A stretch of 64,000 nucleotides of DNA, taken from Bacteroidales bacterium. Lineage in GTDB: Bacteria; Bacteroidota; Bacteroidia; Bacteroidales; Marinilabiliaceae. Within the stretch, counting starts at the first letter, position 1. Each line of letters opens with the position of its first letter. Under the pieces are notes generated by a model that saw only the letters and a program-made list of their open reading frames with translations, ran no database searches and was not told the DNA's origin. This document shows positions 42,373 through 51,603 of the stretch, in pieces. The stretch covers positions 9,883-73,882 of the forward strand of contig CAAFWU010000083.1 in the NCBI GenBank assembly GCA_900766825.1. Direction: 5' to 3'. The translations under genes and the position numbers were made by a program.

Positions 42373-42762
42373 ATGTTAGAAACAGAGAACGATATAAAGA
42401 AAGGGAACCAACGGGAGGCTGACGAGACCAGTCAGGAGATGGCGGAGAGCACCGATGTCAATTGGCTCAAAGCACTGATGGCAGGTCAGGTCAAGTTGCC
42501 GTTCAACATAAGAGTGAGCTACCTGATTTTTCTGGTGGGTCTGGTCTTCATTTACATAACCAACCATCTGGACGTGGAGAAGAAGTTGCGAACCATATCG
42601 GATCTCAAGACCGAGATAAAGGAGCTTCGCTACGAGCACACCACGACCCAGAGCGAGCTGATGAACATGAGCAAACAGAGCGAGGTGCTGAGGCGAATTG
42701 AGGCCGACGGATTGGAACTAAAGGAGCTAACCGAGCCGCCACGCATAATCTCAAGCAACTGA
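42373..42762 (+). CDS. ftsL: FtsL-like cell division protein
   Basis: A 129-residue single-pass protein: a cytoplasmic N-terminus of about 45 residues, a transmembrane helix (about 47-66, VSYLIFLVGLVFIYITNHL), and a periplasmic coiled coil (VEKKLRTISDLKTEIKELRYEHTTTQSEL). This architecture and its place between rsmH and ftsI identify it as FtsL, which joins FtsQ and FtsB in the divisome; FtsL sequences are too divergent for a motif-only call. It is 36 bases after rsmH and 63 before ftsI. Confidence 0.88.
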   Translation: MLETENDIKKGNQREADETSQEMAESTDVNWLKALMAGQVKLPFNIRVSYLIFLVGLVFIYITNHLDVEKKLRTISDLKTEIKELRYEHTTTQSELMNMSKQSEVLRRIEADGLELKELTEPPRIISSN

Positions 42763-42825
42763 GCAAGAAAAAGATAACGGGCATCCGACAATAAATAAAA
42801 AGCAGAGGAGCATAGCCAAGCGAGC

Positions 42826-44946
42826 ATGAAAAAGAACATGACATACATATGGATGAAAGTCACATTATGTGTGATGGGCTTGTTTTGCTTGGCCATACTG
42901 ATTCAAACGGTGCGCCTCAAGGTGTTTGAGGTCGACAACTACCGTGAGAAGCTTAACAAGATACAGAACCAGAAGGTGCGCGTAGAGCCTCGCCGAGGCG
43001 ACATCTTGGCACGCGACGGACGCAAGTTGGCCTGCTCGGTGCCCAGCTACAAGATTTGCATGGACCCATGCGCCGCAGGATTGCCAGACTCGGTGTTCAA
43101 CAAAAACATCTGGAAACTGGCCACCCAGCTCTCTCTACTCTTCCGCGACAAGACACCCGAGGAGTACCGCGCCAAGATAGAGCATGCGCGCAAGGAGGGC
43201 AAACAGTACATTGTGCTGGGCAACCGCCGCGTGAGCCACTCGGAGCTGAAGCGAGTGAAGGAGTTTGCCATATTCAACCGCGGGCGAAACCGTGGCGGCT
43301 TCATGGTGGAGCAGAGCGACGAGCGCAAAAAGCCCTTTGGCATAATGGCCTCCCGCACCATTGGCAAACTCTACGAGGACAAGGAGATGGGCGGCATGGT
43401 TGGTCTGGAGCACTGCTACAACAAGGAGTTGAGCGGAAAGGACGGCATAAGCAACCGCATCAAGGTTGGCAAATGGATTGAGGAGGAGGTGACCCCACCA
43501 CAGGATGGGCGGAGCTTGCTAACGACCATAGATATTGACGTTCAGGATGTTGCGGAACAATCGATGATACGTCAACTGCGCGAGCACAATGCAGACCATG
43601 GCGTGGCCATTCTGATGGAGGTGCGAACGGGCGCAGTGCGCGCCATTGTGAACTTGCACCGCAACGGCAACGGCACCTACACCGAGGACCACTATAATTA
43701 TGCCATTGGCGAACTGGCCGAGCCTGGCTCAACATTCAAGTTGGCCACCCTTATGGCACTGCTGGAGGATGACATGGTGAGCATGGAGGACAGCATAGAG
43801 ACCTACGGCGGCGAATATAAATTCCACGATGCTGTGATGCGCGACAGCAAGCCCCACGGCACCATTACGGTGCAGCAGGCCTTCGAGCTCTCGAGCAACA
43901 TTGCCTTCTCCCGCATGGCTGTGAATGCCTATGGCGACGACGAGCGAGGCTACAACCATTTTGTGAGTCACCTCAAGGACCTTGGGTTGTGCGACAGTTT
44001 GGAGTTGGACATAAAGGGAGAGAAGCGCACCTATTTCAAAGACCCAGCAGACACGGCAAGCAAATGGAGCCGCGTGACGTTGCCCTGGATGTCGATAGGT
44101 TACGAGACCAAGATAACGCCTCTGCAGTTGCTAACGTTCTACAATGCCGTGGCGAACAACGGAACCATGATGCGCCCCATGTTTGTTGAGGCCCAGATAG
44201 AAAACGGTCGTAAGGTGAGCGAGAACCAGCCCCACGTGATACGCAACTCCATTGCGAGCCGCAAGACCATACGCGCTGTGCAGAGCGCCCTAAAGGGTGT
44301 GGTGGAACACGGCACGGCGCAGAACATACGCAACACGCCCTATAAGATTGCGGGCAAGACGGGCACAGCCCAGATTGCCAAAGGCAACAAGGGCTACGGT
44401 AAGGAAGGCGAGCGAAGCTATTTGGCATCTTTTGCAGGCTACTTTCCGGCCGATGAGCCCCTCTACAGTTGCGTGGTCATGGTCTACGGCCCCAGCAACT
44501 CGGTCTACTACGGCAACAAGGTGGCTGGCGAGGTGGTGAAAGCCATAGCGGATCGCGTCTACGCCGCCGAGTTTCGCAAGGGCGTGGGCAACGTGAAGCC
44601 CCAGATACCGACCTCGGGCACCATGCCTCAGAGCAAAGGCGGATGGGCCAACGATCTAATGAGGGCCTTTGGCGAACTTAAGATACCCACCAAGGTCCAG
44701 ACCAGCGGATCGGACTGGGTATCGGCACGAGCCACCGAAGAGGGCGTGACGGTGAAAGCCCGCCACTACCTCACAAACGTGATGCCCGACGTGAAGGGCA
44801 TGGGAGCCTCGGACGCCGTGAGCTTGCTGGAGAGCATGGGTCTGAGGGTGAACATTGTTGGCGTGGGTGCCGTGGCCGACCAGAGTGTGCCCAAAGACAC
44901 AAGGGTGGCCAAAGGGAGCTCGGTGACAATATATTTAAGAAACTGA
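42826..44946 (+). CDS. ftsI: Division-specific penicillin-binding protein (FtsI/PBP3) with PASTA domain
   Basis: A 706-residue class B transpeptidase that cross-links septal peptidoglycan. One N-terminal membrane helix (about 10-30), a dimerisation domain (VRVEPRRGDILARDG), then the transpeptidase domain with the active serine S302 in PGSTFK, SSN at 356-358 and KTGT starting at K511. The C-terminal 55 residues or so form a single PASTA domain (MPDVKGMGASDAVSLLESMGL), common in Bacteroidota FtsI. It is the fourth gene of the dcw operon and partners FtsW. Confidence 0.96.
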   Translation: MKKNMTYIWMKVTLCVMGLFCLAILIQTVRLKVFEVDNYREKLNKIQNQKVRVEPRRGDILARDGRKLACSVPSYKICMDPCAAGLPDSVFNKNIWKLATQLSLLFRDKTPEEYRAKIEHARKEGKQYIVLGNRRVSHSELKRVKEFAIFNRGRNRGGFMVEQSDERKKPFGIMASRTIGKLYEDKEMGGMVGLEHCYNKELSGKDGISNRIKVGKWIEEEVTPPQDGRSLLTTIDIDVQDVAEQSMIRQLREHNADHGVAILMEVRTGAVRAIVNLHRNGNGTYTEDHYNYAIGELAEPGSTFKLATLMALLEDDMVSMEDSIETYGGEYKFHDAVMRDSKPHGTITVQQAFELSSNIAFSRMAVNAYGDDERGYNHFVSHLKDLGLCDSLELDIKGEKRTYFKDPADTASKWSRVTLPWMSIGYETKITPLQLLTFYNAVANNGTMMRPMFVEAQIENGRKVSENQPHVIRNSIASRKTIRAVQSALKGVVEHGTAQNIRNTPYKIAGKTGTAQIAKGNKGYGKEGERSYLASFAGYFPADEPLYSCVVMVYGPSNSVYYGNKVAGEVVKAIADRVYAAEFRKGVGNVKPQIPTSGTMPQSKGGWANDLMRAFGELKIPTKVQTSGSDWVSARATEEGVTVKARHYLTNVMPDVKGMGASDAVSLLESMGLRVNIVGVGAVADQSVPKDTRVAKGSSVTIYLRN

Positions 44947-44971
44947 CAGTTAACAAATTTCATTCGTTACG

Positions 44972-46429
44972 ATGAAACTAAAAGATATTATGGCAGGCGC
45001 TGCCGAGGGGCTCGAGATTGTGAGTCAGAAGGGCGATGCCAACATGGAGATTGATATGGTGACCCTCGACAGTCGCAAGGCTGGCAAGGGTGCACTCTTT
45101 GTGGCGCAGAAGGGCGAGAAGACCGATGGACACAACTACATTGGCAAAGCCATTGAGGCTGGCTGCCGTGCTGTGGTGTGCGAGGTCGACCCCACCTGCG
45201 ATGTGCCCGAGGACTGCGCAGTGGTTAAAATCAAGGACACTCACAAATCGCTGGGTTGGCTTGCCGCAGCATTCTATGGTCACCCATCGCGCCACCTGAA
45301 GTTGGTGGGCGTCACGGGCACCAACGGCAAGACCACCACGGCCACCTTGCTATACGAGCTTATGCAAGCCATGGGTCACAAGAGCGGTCTCTTCTCCACC
45401 GTGGCCAACTACGTGGGCAACGAGCGCACCGAGGCCATGCAGACCACACCAGACGCCATAACGCTGCAGCGCACCATGCGCCAGATGGTGGACGCGGGCT
45501 GCGAGTATTGCTTTATGGAGGTGAGCTCGCACAGCGTTGTGCAGAGCCGCATTGCCGCTTTGGACTTCGACGGAGGCATATTCTCGAACATAACGCACGA
45601 CCATCTGGATTTTCACAAGACCTTTGCCAACTACATTGAGGCCAAGAAGGGATTCTTTGACGGACTGAAAGCCGAGGCCTTTGCCTTGACCAATAAGGAC
45701 GACCGCAACGGCCTGAAGATGCTGCAGAATACCAAAGCACGCAAGGTCAGCTACTCGCTCCAGACCGTGGCCGACCACACCAGTCAGGTAATCGAGGACA
45801 GCATGGACGGCATGCTGATGCGAATAGATGGCCGGGAAGCCTACATGCAGTTTGTGGGTCGATTCAATGCCTACAACCTCACGGCCATATACTCGGCCGC
45901 TGTGGAGTTGGGCTTTGCGCCCGAGGATGTGCTGGTGACGCTGAGCAAGCTGCACCCAGTGTGTGGTAGGTTCCAGACCATGAAGCTCAAGAACGGTGCC
46001 ACAGCCATTGTGGACTATGCCCACACACCCGATGCCTTGCTGAACGTGCTGAGCACAATAAACGAGATTCGCCGAGGTGGCCAACAGCTAATCAGCGTGG
46101 TGGGCTGCGGTGGCGACCGCGACAAAACCAAGCGCCCCGAGATGGCACAAGAGGCCGTGAAGGGGTCGGACCGTGTGATTTTGACCAGCGACAACCCACG
46201 CAGCGAGGAGCCCGAGGCTATATTGGCCGACATGAAGGCTGGCCTAAGCGAGGAGCAGTTGACCAAGACGCTGACCATTGCGGACCGACGCGAAGCCATC
46301 CGCACCGCTGCGGCCTTGGCTGGCAAAAACGACATAATACTGGTGGCAGGCAAGGGTCACGAGGATTATCAGGAGATAAAAGGCGTGAAACACCACTTCA
46401 GCGACCGCGAGGAGCTGGAGAAACTATAG
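44972..46429 (+). CDS. murE: UDP-N-acetylmuramoyl-tripeptide synthetase MurE
   Basis: A 485-residue Mur ligase that adds the third amino acid to UDP-MurNAc-L-Ala-D-Glu. ATP motif TGTNGKTTT (115-123), EVSSHS catalytic loop, the carbamylated-Lys region, and YAHTPDAL. The motif DNPR at 407-410 (TSDNPRSEEP) is the signature of meso-diaminopimelate-adding enzymes rather than L-lysine types, so the wall is predicted to be A1-gamma DAP-type. 25 bases after ftsI. Confidence 0.97.
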   Translation: MKLKDIMAGAAEGLEIVSQKGDANMEIDMVTLDSRKAGKGALFVAQKGEKTDGHNYIGKAIEAGCRAVVCEVDPTCDVPEDCAVVKIKDTHKSLGWLAAAFYGHPSRHLKLVGVTGTNGKTTTATLLYELMQAMGHKSGLFSTVANYVGNERTEAMQTTPDAITLQRTMRQMVDAGCEYCFMEVSSHSVVQSRIAALDFDGGIFSNITHDHLDFHKTFANYIEAKKGFFDGLKAEAFALTNKDDRNGLKMLQNTKARKVSYSLQTVADHTSQVIEDSMDGMLMRIDGREAYMQFVGRFNAYNLTAIYSAAVELGFAPEDVLVTLSKLHPVCGRFQTMKLKNGATAIVDYAHTPDALLNVLSTINEIRRGGQQLISVVGCGGDRDKTKRPEMAQEAVKGSDRVILTSDNPRSEEPEAILADMKAGLSEEQLTKTLTIADRREAIRTAAALAGKNDIILVAGKGHEDYQEIKGVKHHFSDREELEKL

Positions 46430-46466
46430 TAAACGAAAAACAAGAACAGAAAAAGGGACTGCCCCA

Positions 46467-47729
46467 ATGTTGTACTATCTATTTGAATATCTGAACCAAT
46501 TGGGCATGCCAGGAGCTGGCTTGTTTCAATACATATCGTTCCGCGCCGTTTTGGCCATACTGATATCGCTCGTGTGCGCCACTGTGATAGGCAGGCACGT
46601 GATCAACCTACTTCAGAAACAACAGATTGGCGAGATTGTGCGCGATCTGGGTCTGGAGGGTCAGTTGCAGAAGAAGGGCACGCCAACCATGGGTGGCATC
46701 ATAATCATAGCCTCTATTCTGATTCCGACCCTGCTGCTCTGCAAGCTGGACAACGTTTACGTTCTGCTGATGCTTGTGACCACCATTTGGCTTGGCACCT
46801 TGGGTTTTATTGACGACTACATTAAGGTGTTTAAAAAGAATAAGGAGGGCATGAGCGGCCGCTACAAGATTGTGGGTCAGGTTGGTTTGGGCATCATTGT
46901 GGCCGCCACACTCTACTTCAATGACGAGGTGGTGGTGCAGTCCTACAGCCCCAAGGTGGCGGACATGAACAAGATTGAGAATGTGGGCAGCACTCAGGTC
47001 GAGTCGGTTACGGGTCACACAAATGGTCTCGTTACAGAGCACATTAGCAAAGCCCCCATCACGTCCATTCCCTTTCTCAAGGACCACCGCTTCGACTATC
47101 GTTGCTTGGCCAACTGGGCGGGGGAGCATAGGGACGTGGTTGGTTGGATAATTTTTGCCATTGTGGTGGTCTTCATCATCACGGCCGTGAGCAACGGTGC
47201 CAACATGACCGATGGATTGGATGGATTGGCAGCAGGCTCGTCGGCAATAATTGGTGGCGCACTGATGCTCTTTGCCTACGTCTCTTGCCACTTCTGGTTT
47301 GCCAGCTACCTGAACATAATGTTCATACCCAACTCGGCCGAATTGGTAATTTACATGGCAGCATTTGTGGGGGCCACCATAGGTTTCTTGTGGTACAACT
47401 CCTACCCCGCTCAGGTGTTTATGGGCGACACGGGTTCGCTGACCATAGGAGGCATAATTGGCGTGTTTGCCATACTGATACACATTGAGTTACTACTGCC
47501 CATACTGTGCGGCATCTTCTTGGCCGAGAATGTGTCGGTGATGCTTCAGGTGGGCTACTTTAAATACACTAAACGAAAATATGGTGAGGGTCGACGCATA
47601 TTCTTGATGGCGCCCCTTCATCACCATTTTCAGAAAAAGGGCATTGTGGAGCCCAAGATTGTGTCGCGCTTTTGGTTGGTGGGCATTGTGTTGGCCATGC
47701 TAACCATTGTGACCTTGAAAATAAGATAA
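46467..47729 (+). CDS. mraY: Phospho-N-acetylmuramoyl-pentapeptide-transferase
   Basis: A 420-residue polytopic enzyme that attaches the MurNAc-pentapeptide to undecaprenyl phosphate, forming lipid I. Family motifs: KKGTPTMGGIIII, GFIDDYIKVFKKNKEG (metal-binding Asp pair), NMTDGLDGLA, PAQVFMGDTGSL and the C-terminal MAPLHHHFQKKG. About ten membrane segments. It is longer than the E. coli protein (360) because of an insertion of about 65 residues after LYFNDEVVVQSY, a feature shared by Bacteroidota MraY. 37 bases after murE and 13 before murD. Confidence 0.97.
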   Translation: MLYYLFEYLNQLGMPGAGLFQYISFRAVLAILISLVCATVIGRHVINLLQKQQIGEIVRDLGLEGQLQKKGTPTMGGIIIIASILIPTLLLCKLDNVYVLLMLVTTIWLGTLGFIDDYIKVFKKNKEGMSGRYKIVGQVGLGIIVAATLYFNDEVVVQSYSPKVADMNKIENVGSTQVESVTGHTNGLVTEHISKAPITSIPFLKDHRFDYRCLANWAGEHRDVVGWIIFAIVVVFIITAVSNGANMTDGLDGLAAGSSAIIGGALMLFAYVSCHFWFASYLNIMFIPNSAELVIYMAAFVGATIGFLWYNSYPAQVFMGDTGSLTIGGIIGVFAILIHIELLLPILCGIFLAENVSVMLQVGYFKYTKRKYGEGRRIFLMAPLHHHFQKKGIVEPKIVSRFWLVGIVLAMLTIVTLKIR

Positions 47730-47742
47730 AGCAAAAGAACCG

Positions 47743-49074
47743 ATGGAAAAATTGGTTGTATTGGGCGGAGGCGAAAGTGGAGTAGGCGCCGCCATACTGG
47801 GTAAGGTAAAAGGCTTCGATGTTTGGCTATCGGACAGCGGAGCACTAAAAGATAAATACCGCAACGAGTTGGAGGATGCGGGCATAGCCTACGAAGAGGG
47901 AGGTCACACCGAGGATAAGGTGATGGCAGCCGACCTTGTGGTCAAGAGCCCTGGCATACCCGAGACAGCCCCCATGGTGGTGAAACTGAAGGAGAAGGGG
48001 ACACCCATAATCTCCGAGATTGAGTTTGCTGGTCGATACAGCAAGGCCAAGTTCATAGGCATAACTGGAGCCAATGGAAAGACTACCACCACCCTGCTTA
48101 TCCATCACCTGCTCCGCACGGCTGGCATGAACGCTCAGTTGGCAGGCAATGTGGGTTTCAGCATGGCACGTCAGGTGGCTCAGGGCAACGAACCCGAGTG
48201 GTACGTTATTGAGCTGAGCAGCTTTCAGTTGGACAACATGTACGACTTTCGATGCGACATTGCGGTGCTGTGCAACATAACGCCCGACCACATGGATAGG
48301 TACAATCATGACTTTGGGCTCTATGCGGCAGCCAAATATCGCATAACGCAGAACATGGGTCCTGAGCAACACTTTATATACAATGCTGACGACAAGGGGA
48401 CTCTGGCCTACTTCAATTCCCCTAAGGCCACATGCTACGCAGTCTCGACCATAGGTCGTTCGGACTGTGTGAATGCCTACGGCGACACAATACAGATTGC
48501 AGTGGGCACTCGCCCCTTCTACTTTGCCATTGCCGACCTGCCTATCAAGGGCTTGCACAACATATATAACTCTATGCAGGCCATGACAGCTGCTCTGCTG
48601 GCTGGGGCCAAGCCCGAGGCTGTGACCGAAGGCATGAAGAGTTTCCGCAATGCGGCTCACCGACTGGAGGTTATTAGAACTCTGGACGGCGTGGAGTACA
48701 TCAACGACTCTAAGGCCACCAATGTGGACGCCGCATGGTATGCGCTGGACGCCCAGACACGCCCCGTGGTGTGGATTGCAGGAGGCAAGGATAAAGGCAA
48801 CGACTATTCGGTGCTTAACGACTTGTGCAGGAACAAGGTGAAGGCCTTGGTATGCATGGGTAAGGACAACAAAAAACTCATTGAGAGCTTCACGGGCATT
48901 GTTCCCGTTATTGAGGACACCCACAGCCTTGAGGATTGTGTGGCAGCGTGTAGGCGTTTGGCAACCGCGGGCGACGTGGTACTCCTCTCGCCTTGCTGCG
49001 CCAGCTTCGACCTCTTCACAAGTTACGAGAACCGAGGCGACTTGTTCCGCGAGGCGGTTAACGCTCTCAAATAG
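47743..49074 (+). CDS. murD: UDP-N-acetylmuramoylalanine-D-glutamate ligase
   Basis: A 443-residue MurD, which adds D-glutamate to UDP-MurNAc-L-Ala in the cytoplasm. N-terminal UDP-binding VLGGGESGVGAA, ATP motif GANGKTTT (109-116), ELSSFQL, NITPDHMDRY, the HRLE motif in NAAHRLEVIRTLDGVEYINDSKATN, and WIAGGKDKGND. Length is normal. 13 bases behind mraY, so the two are probably translationally coupled. Confidence 0.97.
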   Translation: MEKLVVLGGGESGVGAAILGKVKGFDVWLSDSGALKDKYRNELEDAGIAYEEGGHTEDKVMAADLVVKSPGIPETAPMVVKLKEKGTPIISEIEFAGRYSKAKFIGITGANGKTTTTLLIHHLLRTAGMNAQLAGNVGFSMARQVAQGNEPEWYVIELSSFQLDNMYDFRCDIAVLCNITPDHMDRYNHDFGLYAAAKYRITQNMGPEQHFIYNADDKGTLAYFNSPKATCYAVSTIGRSDCVNAYGDTIQIAVGTRPFYFAIADLPIKGLHNIYNSMQAMTAALLAGAKPEAVTEGMKSFRNAAHRLEVIRTLDGVEYINDSKATNVDAAWYALDAQTRPVVWIAGGKDKGNDYSVLNDLCRNKVKALVCMGKDNKKLIESFTGIVPVIEDTHSLEDCVAACRRLATAGDVVLLSPCCASFDLFTSYENRGDLFREAVNALK

Positions 49075-49110
49075 ATAAACAAGCCAAAGTTTAAGAGTCT
49101 AAGGCTCAAT

Positions 49111-49143
49111 GGTTTTAACCAACGGTTTTAATCAATGGTTTTA
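49111..49143 (+). repeat. Triple GGTTTTA repeat across the ftsW start
   Basis: GGTTTTA occurs at 49111, 49124 and 49137, at an exact 13-base period; the third copy overlaps the ftsW start codon context (ATG at 49135). The flanking CAAT or CAAC is also partly repeated. It may reflect a small local duplication, or affect initiation. Confidence 0.6.
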
Positions 49144-50349
49144 CGCAGAATACTAATGCTCTTTAAGGGAGACCGGTGGATACTCTACACCGTGTTTTTC
49201 CTTATGCTGCTCTCCACACTGTCGGTCTACAGTTCGGTGAGTGCCTTGGCCTATCAGAAGGCCTCGGGAGACACCACGCTGTTTCTGATGGGTCACTGTG
49301 GCAAGTTGCTCGTGAGCTTGGTTCTTTTGTGCGTAACCAGCCGCATAAAGCCCAAATATTACTCGGGATTGGCGGAGTTGAGCCTGATAATGAGCATAGT
49401 ACTGTTGCTGCTGACTTTTGTGGTGGGCACCAACATCAATGGCTCGTCTCGTTGGCTGAGCATAGGCGGTTTGACCTTTCAGCCATCGGAGTTGGTCAAG
49501 ATATCGCTCATACTCTACGTGGCCAAAGAGTTGGCGCGCAACTTTGAGACGCCAGACAAAGCCTTTTGGCGGATAACGGCTGTGGCAGGCATAACGTGCA
49601 TGGTCATTGCGTTGGAGAACCTTTCGACTAGTTTGCTCATTGCCATGACCATAGGGACGCTCATGATCATTGGTCGCATATCGCTGTGGCGCATAGGCGC
49701 AGTGGGCATGGCATTGGCTGCCTTTGTGTTTGTGGCCGTATACTTTGCTCCTCAGGTGGGCACAGTGTTTGAGCGAGCCGAGACGTGGCGGGCTCGCATA
49801 GAGCGCTTTATGGGCGATGGCGAGGCACAAGACAACTATCAGGCCGAGCAGGCAATAACGGCTGTGAGCACGGGCGGTCTTACGGGTCGGGGACCAGGCA
49901 ACAGCTACATGAAGAATTTTCTGCCCATGGCATTTAGCGACTTCATCTTCTCCATAATATTGGAAGAGTATGGGTTGCTGGGGTGCGTGGCCGTTATTGT
50001 GGCCTTCTTCATAATCTTGGCCCGATCGTGTCATGTGGGCAGGCGGTGCAAGAAGCCTTTTCACCTCTACACCATAATGGGCTTGGCGGTGTGCATATCC
50101 TATCAGGCCTTGATAAACATGATGGTGGGCGTGGGGCTGATGCCCGTAACTGGTCAGACACTGCCAATGGTGAGCATGGGCGGCACGTCGAACATGATAA
50201 TGGGCATAGCCTTTGGCATAATGCTTTCGGTGAGCGAAGAGACCCGTCTGCTAAACGCCGAGGGTGAGACCCGCCCCTTGGAGGACATAAAAAAATACAT
50301 TGACAGTCTCCGAGAGAAGAAACGCCAAAAGAGCAAGCAGAAGGCTTGA
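49135..50349 (+). CDS. ftsW: Septal peptidoglycan glycosyltransferase FtsW
   Basis: A 404-residue SEDS-family polymerase with about ten membrane segments that polymerises lipid II at the septum together with FtsI. Family motifs: GSSRWLSIGGLTFQPSELVKI, the periplasmic loop with QAEQAITAVSTGGLTGRGPGNS, and the end NMMVGVGLMPVTGQTLPMVSMGGTS. The ATG at 49135 is 60 bases after murD; a later ATG (49156) could also serve. The basic C-terminal tail (LREKKRQKSKQKA) is cytoplasmic. Confidence 0.96.
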   Translation: MVLRRILMLFKGDRWILYTVFFLMLLSTLSVYSSVSALAYQKASGDTTLFLMGHCGKLLVSLVLLCVTSRIKPKYYSGLAELSLIMSIVLLLLTFVVGTNINGSSRWLSIGGLTFQPSELVKISLILYVAKELARNFETPDKAFWRITAVAGITCMVIALENLSTSLLIAMTIGTLMIIGRISLWRIGAVGMALAAFVFVAVYFAPQVGTVFERAETWRARIERFMGDGEAQDNYQAEQAITAVSTGGLTGRGPGNSYMKNFLPMAFSDFIFSIILEEYGLLGCVAVIVAFFIILARSCHVGRRCKKPFHLYTIMGLAVCISYQALINMMVGVGLMPVTGQTLPMVSMGGTSNMIMGIAFGIMLSVSEETRLLNAEGETRPLEDIKKYIDSLREKKRQKSKQKA

Positions 50350-50463
50350 GGCTAAAACACTGAATGTAAACAACAAAAAAGACAATAGAGTCCAGAGGGG
50401 AGAGGGAGCAAGCGTTTCCAACACCCCCAATAGGGCTCAGAAAAAAAACAATATCTCTGTCAG

Positions 50464-51570
50464 ATGAAAGTGATAATTAGTGGTGGCGGCACGGGAGGTC
50501 ATATCTTCCCCGCCATATCAATTGCAAACGCACTCAAAGAGGCCAATCCGAACATAGAAATACTTTTTGTGGGCGCATTGGGCAAGATGGAGATGGAGAA
50601 GGTGCCCGCCGCAGGGTACAAGATAGAGGGTTTGCCAGTGGCAGGCTTCCACCGTCAGCTGAACGTACGCAATGTGCTGCGCAACCTGCTGTTTCCCTTT
50701 AAGTTGCTGGGCAGCCTATGGAAAGCGGGCAGCATAATAAGCGACTTTAAGCCCGACGTTTGCGTGGGTGTGGGAGGCTACGCCAGCGGTCCTGTGCTCT
50801 ACCGCGCGTGGCACAAAGGCATACCCTGCCTCATTCAGGAGCAGAACTCATTCCCTGGAGTTACCAATAGGTTGCTATCGAAGGGAGTGAAGAAGATTTG
50901 CGTTGCCTACCCCAACATGGAGCGCTTCTTTGAAAAAGATAAGATAATACTTACGGGTAACCCCGTACGCCAGAATTTGGTGGCCGAGATAGACCGTGCC
51001 GAGGCAGCCGCAGAGTTTGGTTTAGACCCCGCAAAGAAGACCATATTGGTTATTGGCGGCAGCTTGGGAGCCCGCTCCATAAATCAGGGCATAGAGGCAT
51101 CGCTGGGTCAGCTTTCGGACGATGTTCAGTTGCTTTGGCAAACTGGCAAGTTCTACTTTGATGAGATCGATGCAAACCTGCAGAAGAGCCCCAAAGCCAA
51201 CGTGGCAGCCATGGCCTTCATCAAACGCATGGACTTGGCCTACGCTCTGGCCGATGTGGTGATATCTCGCGCGGGAGCCAGCAGCATATCGGAGTTGGCA
51301 CTGCTGGGCAAGCCCTCGATACTGATACCGTCGCCCAACGTAAGCGAAGACCATCAGACCAAGAATGCTCGCGCATTGGAGGAGCGTGGCGCAGCCATCA
51401 TGGTGGCCGATGCTCAAGCCTGCGAGGCCCTAAACGTTGCCCAGCAGACCCTAAAGGACAGCGACAAACTGAACTTGTTGGGCAACAACATAAGTTCGTT
51501 TGCACGTCCGCACGCGGCATCGGACATTGCACGCGAGGTTGCGGCACTATGCGCAAAAGAGTCGAAATAG
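50464..51570 (+). CDS. murG: Lipid II synthase MurG
   Basis: A 368-residue GT-B glycosyltransferase that adds GlcNAc to lipid I to make lipid II. N-terminal GGGTGGHIFPAISIA, FVGALGKMEMEKVP, VGVGGYASGP, the second-domain VIGGSLGARSIN, and SRAGASSISELALLGKPSILIPSP for UDP-GlcNAc binding. It is separated from ftsW by 114 bases, the second-largest gap in the cluster after mraZ-rsmH (148), but no terminator or consensus promoter is visible there. Confidence 0.97.
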   Translation: MKVIISGGGTGGHIFPAISIANALKEANPNIEILFVGALGKMEMEKVPAAGYKIEGLPVAGFHRQLNVRNVLRNLLFPFKLLGSLWKAGSIISDFKPDVCVGVGGYASGPVLYRAWHKGIPCLIQEQNSFPGVTNRLLSKGVKKICVAYPNMERFFEKDKIILTGNPVRQNLVAEIDRAEAAAEFGLDPAKKTILVIGGSLGARSINQGIEASLGQLSDDVQLLWQTGKFYFDEIDANLQKSPKANVAAMAFIKRMDLAYALADVVISRAGASSISELALLGKPSILIPSPNVSEDHQTKNARALEERGAAIMVADAQACEALNVAQQTLKDSDKLNLLGNNISSFARPHAASDIAREVAALCAKESK

Positions 51571-51603
51571 AAACGAACCTACGGCAAAAAGAAGAAGAGG
51601 ATA

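Noticed and set aside
47845..48924. A 359-codon minus-strand ORF opposite murD
   Set aside because: Antisense to a fully conserved Mur ligase; no recognisable family features.
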